Below, in pieces: positions 61,444 to 64,000 of a DNA stretch of 64,000 bases (its first letter is position 1; each line of letters opens with the position of its first letter). The DNA is from an uncultured Erythrobacter sp. (GTDB lineage: Bacteria > Pseudomonadota > Alphaproteobacteria > Sphingomonadales > Sphingomonadaceae), in assembly GCA_947502815.1 (NCBI GenBank), contig CANNBH010000001.1, positions 62,001 through 126,000 on the forward strand, written 5' to 3'. A program made the translations under genes and the position numbers. The notes below the pieces were generated by a model, which was not told the origin of the DNA, made no database searches, and worked only from the letters and a program-made list of their open reading frames with translations.

Positions 61444-61994
61444 AGCGGCTTTTCGACATTGTGATCAGCATGGCGGCTTTGGTTCTGTTGGCCCCTTTGA
61501 TCGGCGCACTGATGGTGTGGATCGTGATCGACAGCCCCGGCCCGGCGCTCTTTCGGCAGATCCGAATTGGCCGCAAGGGCGCTCCCTTTGCGATCTACAA
61601 ATTGCGCAGCATGATAAGCGATGCGGAGGCGCGCGGCGGCTATTCCACGCAAGCCTGCGACCCGCGCATCACCCGCGCGGGCGCTTTTGTTCGGCGGACC
61701 AGCCTTGATGAATTGCCGCAGCTCTTCAATGTTTTGCGCGGGGATATGAGCTTGGTTGGCCCACGCCCCGATACGCCCATGCAAAAGAGCAATTATGCGC
61801 CCGAAGATTGGCGTCGCCGCCACAATGTTCGCCCCGGCGTGACCGGTCTGGCTCAAGCGCGCCTGCGATCATCGGCGACCAGTGAGCAGCGGTTGGCGCT
61901 TGATCTGGATTATGCCGCCAACGCCAGTTTGCGGCGCGATATCGCCATTCTGTTCGAAACCCTTCGGATGCTTTTCTCACGGGAGACCGTCTGA
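61440..61994 (+). CDS. Small phosphoglycosyl transferase (PglC/WcaJ-like)
   Basis: The 184-residue protein has the re-entrant N-terminal helix [19 protein letters not shown], then [18 protein letters not shown] and [23 protein letters not shown] blocks. These are the hallmark of monotopic phosphoglycosyl transferases that load the first sugar phosphate onto undecaprenyl phosphate. It is the short, single-domain type. It starts in an ATGA overlap with the aldolase gene. Confidence 0.9.
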   Translation: MKRLFDIVISMAALVLLAPLIGALMVWIVIDSPGPALFRQIRIGRKGAPFAIYKLRSMISDAEARGGYSTQACDPRITRAGAFVRRTSLDELPQLFNVLRGDMSLVGPRPDTPMQKSNYAPEDWRRRHNVRPGVTGLAQARLRSSATSEQRLALDLDYAANASLRRDIAILFETLRMLFSRETV

Positions 61995-61996
61995 CC

Positions 61997-63856
61997 ATGT
62001 GCGGCATTTCAGGTTTTTGGTCCTTCACCGGTCGCAGCGTTGCAACCCAGCGTATCGCCGCCATGTCCCAGGCCCAGCAGCATCGCGGCCCCGACGGTGA
62101 CGGGGTGTTCAGCAATGGGCGGGTGACGCTGGCCAACCAACGTCTTGCCATCATTGATGTTGAAAATGGCGATCAACCTTTCGTCTCAGAAGACGGAGCG
62201 GTTGCGCTGGTGCAAAACGGCGAAATCTTCAATTACATTGAACTGGCGCAGGAATTGCGCACCAACGGCGTCCAGTTGGAAACGGGCTCTGATACAGAGG
62301 TCCTGTTGCAAGCCTATCGGTATTGGGGCCCAGATTTCGTCCATCGATTGAATGGCATGTTCGCCATCGCGGTGTGGGACAATCGCGATCAAACCTTGCG
62401 CCTTTATCGCGATCGGATCGGGGTAAAGCCGCTGTTTTACAGCGAGACGGGCGAAGGCTTTGTCTTTGCCTCTGAGATCAAATCCATTCTTGCCGCCGGT
62501 GTCACGCCCCAATTGGACCCTGCGGCTATCGATCTGTTTCTGACCTTCAATTACGTGCCCCCGCCGCGCACCGCGTTTAAAGGGATCCGTCATCTGCCCC
62601 CCGGCTGCATGGCCGAACTGCGCTGTGGCGGGCCCCTTACGATACGGCGGTGGTGGTCGCTGACCGATAGGGCCATGGAGGAGCGAACCGAGGCGGCGTG
62701 GTCGGGCGAATTTCTCGATCTGTTTGAAGATGCCGTGCGCTTGCGCCTGCGCGCCGATGTGCCGTTTGGCGCATTCCTTTCGGGCGGAGTGGATTCGACC
62801 AGTGTGGTCGGGTTTATGGCGCGCAACATGGATCGGCCGGTGCGCACCTTCTCTATCGGCTTTGACGATCCGCGCTTTGATGAAACCGCCGCTGCGAAAC
62901 TCGCCGCATCACGGTTTGCCACCCATCACACCGCCGAAATGGTCGATACCGATATGGTGGCGGACTGGCCCAATGTGATCTGGCATTTGGATCAGCCGCA
63001 CGGCGATGTCTCCTTTATGCCGACGCGCCGGGTTTCCCAATTGGCATCGCGCCACGTGAAGGTGGTTTTGACTGGCGACGGCGGGGATGAATTGTTCGCC
63101 GGCTATGACAAATATCGCAGCTTTTTTGACCAGCGCCCCGATGATGAAAGCGATGCAGCGTTTAGGGCGGCCTATCTTGCCAACATCACGCTGTTTGACC
63201 CGGCAGAGAAGAAACGGCTGTATCGTTCAGACTTTGCGCGCGACGTGGACGAGGCTGCGCCTGCCAATCTGCTAAAACGCCATTTTGATGACAGCGCGCA
63301 TTGGGACCGGCTGAATCAGGCGCTGAACATCGATATGCAGCTGCTTTTGCCGGGCAACAATCTGGTGAAGCCTGATCGGATGGGCATGGCCGAAGGGGTC
63401 GAGGCGCGCACTCCGATGCTCGATTACCGGATGATGGAATTCGCTTTCACAATGCCGGGCCAATTCAAGCTGCGCGATGGGGAAACGAAACACCTCTTCA
63501 AAAAGGCGGTCGCCCCAATGATCGGGTCGGATCTGGCCTATCGCAAGAAGCAGATGTTCACTGTGCCGATTGGCGAATGGTTTAAGGACAGGCTTGCCCC
63601 GGCGGCGCGTGCGGCATTGCTGGGCAGCGATTCCATCACGACCACTCTGTTCGATCAGGCCCGCATGGCGCATTATCTTGATGCCCATATTGCCGGAGCA
63701 GAAAACCGCACCAGAGAGATTAGGGCGCTGATGGCGATAGAGCTTTGGGCGCAGCAATTCTTGAAGTCGGATGGGGCGGCGCATGGTGTGATTGGCGGCG
63801 CAATGGATGGGCGCATGGGCGGACCAACAGAAGGGCCGGTGCGCAATGCAGCCTAA
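61997..63856 (+). CDS. asnB: Asparagine synthase (glutamine-hydrolysing) AsnB-like
   Basis: The 619-residue protein has the Ntn glutaminase nucleophile Cys2 (MCGISGF), then the synthetase domain with PP-loop SGGVDSTS (262-269). It adds an amide from glutamine to a carboxyl group. In glycan clusters such enzymes amidate sugar acids as well as aspartate. It starts 2 bp after the transferase stop. Confidence 0.88.
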   Translation: MCGISGFWSFTGRSVATQRIAAMSQAQQHRGPDGDGVFSNGRVTLANQRLAIIDVENGDQPFVSEDGAVALVQNGEIFNYIELAQELRTNGVQLETGSDTEVLLQAYRYWGPDFVHRLNGMFAIAVWDNRDQTLRLYRDRIGVKPLFYSETGEGFVFASEIKSILAAGVTPQLDPAAIDLFLTFNYVPPPRTAFKGIRHLPPGCMAELRCGGPLTIRRWWSLTDRAMEERTEAAWSGEFLDLFEDAVRLRLRADVPFGAFLSGGVDSTSVVGFMARNMDRPVRTFSIGFDDPRFDETAAAKLAASRFATHHTAEMVDTDMVADWPNVIWHLDQPHGDVSFMPTRRVSQLASRHVKVVLTGDGGDELFAGYDKYRSFFDQRPDDESDAAFRAAYLANITLFDPAEKKRLYRSDFARDVDEAAPANLLKRHFDDSAHWDRLNQALNIDMQLLLPGNNLVKPDRMGMAEGVEARTPMLDYRMMEFAFTMPGQFKLRDGETKHLFKKAVAPMIGSDLAYRKKQMFTVPIGEWFKDRLAPAARAALLGSDSITTTLFDQARMAHYLDAHIAGAENRTREIRALMAIELWAQQFLKSDGAAHGVIGGAMDGRMGGPTEGPVRNAA

Positions 63857-64000
63857 CCCTCCGCTCAAAACGCTAGCCCTGATACCCGCCCGCGCCGGGT
63901 CAAAACGAGTGCCGGGCAAAAATGCTCGGATGCTGGGCGCCAAGCCTTTGGTTCAATGGACTGTGGATGCCGCCAATGCATCACGCTCCATTGGAAGAAC
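63846..64000 (+). CDS. Acylneuraminate/CMP-sugar cytidylyltransferase (partial)
   Basis: The reading frame from ATG 63846 runs off the window end after 51 codons. It has the NeuA/KdsB-type motif LIPARAGSKRVPGKN (about 13-27), which activates sugar acids with CTP. The first 11 bp overlap the asnB gene. The target sugar is unknown. Confidence 0.82.
   Translation, partial: MQPNPPLKTLALIPARAGSKRVPGKNARMLGAKPLVQWTVDAANASRSIGR

Noticed and set aside
1..64000. tRNA, rRNA, CRISPR, insertion sequence or prophage
   Set aside because: No cloverleaf, repeat-spacer array, transposase or integrase sequence was seen in the window.

Overview
The window looks like chromosomal DNA of an alphaproteobacterium. 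The best guess is Sphingomonadales, Erythrobacteraceae-like. The reasons are the gene order hemE-hemJ-rho...mnmE-mnmG-rsmG-parA-parB next to a putative origin, the families DUF1491, DUF6489, DUF1192, TrcR/DUF1013 and DUF4402, GANTC sites near the origin, and the helicase/S4/FdxA/CarD block. The genus is an inference. I saw no rRNA, tRNA, CRISPR array or transposase.

Replication and segregation core (about 0-17 kb). The stretch at 6717-7067 has one perfect and three near-perfect DnaA boxes, an almost pure A/T tract and several GANTC sites. Genes point away from it on both sides, so I read it as the chromosome origin. To its left, all on the minus strand, are ppsR-maf-aroE-coaE (joined by 4-nt overlaps), dnaQ, hpf, ptsN, a thioesterase, a DUF1491 protein with an apparent CTG start, and a SleB-like hydrolase. 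To its right are hemE, hemJ, rho, a BLUF photoreceptor, an NTF2-like protein, a DUF6489 protein, mnmE, mnmG, rsmG, parA and parB. Two perfect parS sites, one symmetric variant and one hybrid parS-like site lie in mnmE-mnmG-rsmG, 5-8 kb from the origin.

Envelope and metabolism (17-56 kb). A compact DUF4402 subunit/chaperone/usher locus (17.1-21.8 kb) is followed by a glycine-zipper protein, free methionine sulfoxide reductase, a sorbosone-dehydrogenase-like protein, a DUF815 ATPase, an acyl-CoA dehydrogenase, Sua5/TsaC, two lipoproteins, and the block CarD, FdxA, S4 protein, SUV3-like helicase. Next come three LytM/M23 proteins (one overlapping a bactofilin gene, one EnvC-like beside CtpA), hemB, a GNAT, a gamma-carbonic anhydrase-like protein, ClpA with a basic tail, a quinone oxidoreductase, TrcR, an acyl-CoA ligase, then proA-nadD-rsfS-rlmH-envC-ctpA-dsbB-coq7.

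Surface glycan region (55.5-64 kb, running off the right edge). A UDP-glucuronate epimerase-like gene diverges from a co-directional, tightly packed set: a GT-B-like protein, a GT4 glycosyltransferase, a CBS-aminotransferase fusion, an HpcH/HpaI aldolase-like enzyme, a small phosphoglycosyl transferase, an asparagine synthase and the start of a CMP-sugar synthetase. The aldolase next to a cytidylyltransferase and a CBS-fused aminotransferase is the best candidate here for an undescribed sugar pathway. The DUF4402 chaperone-usher locus is the second.
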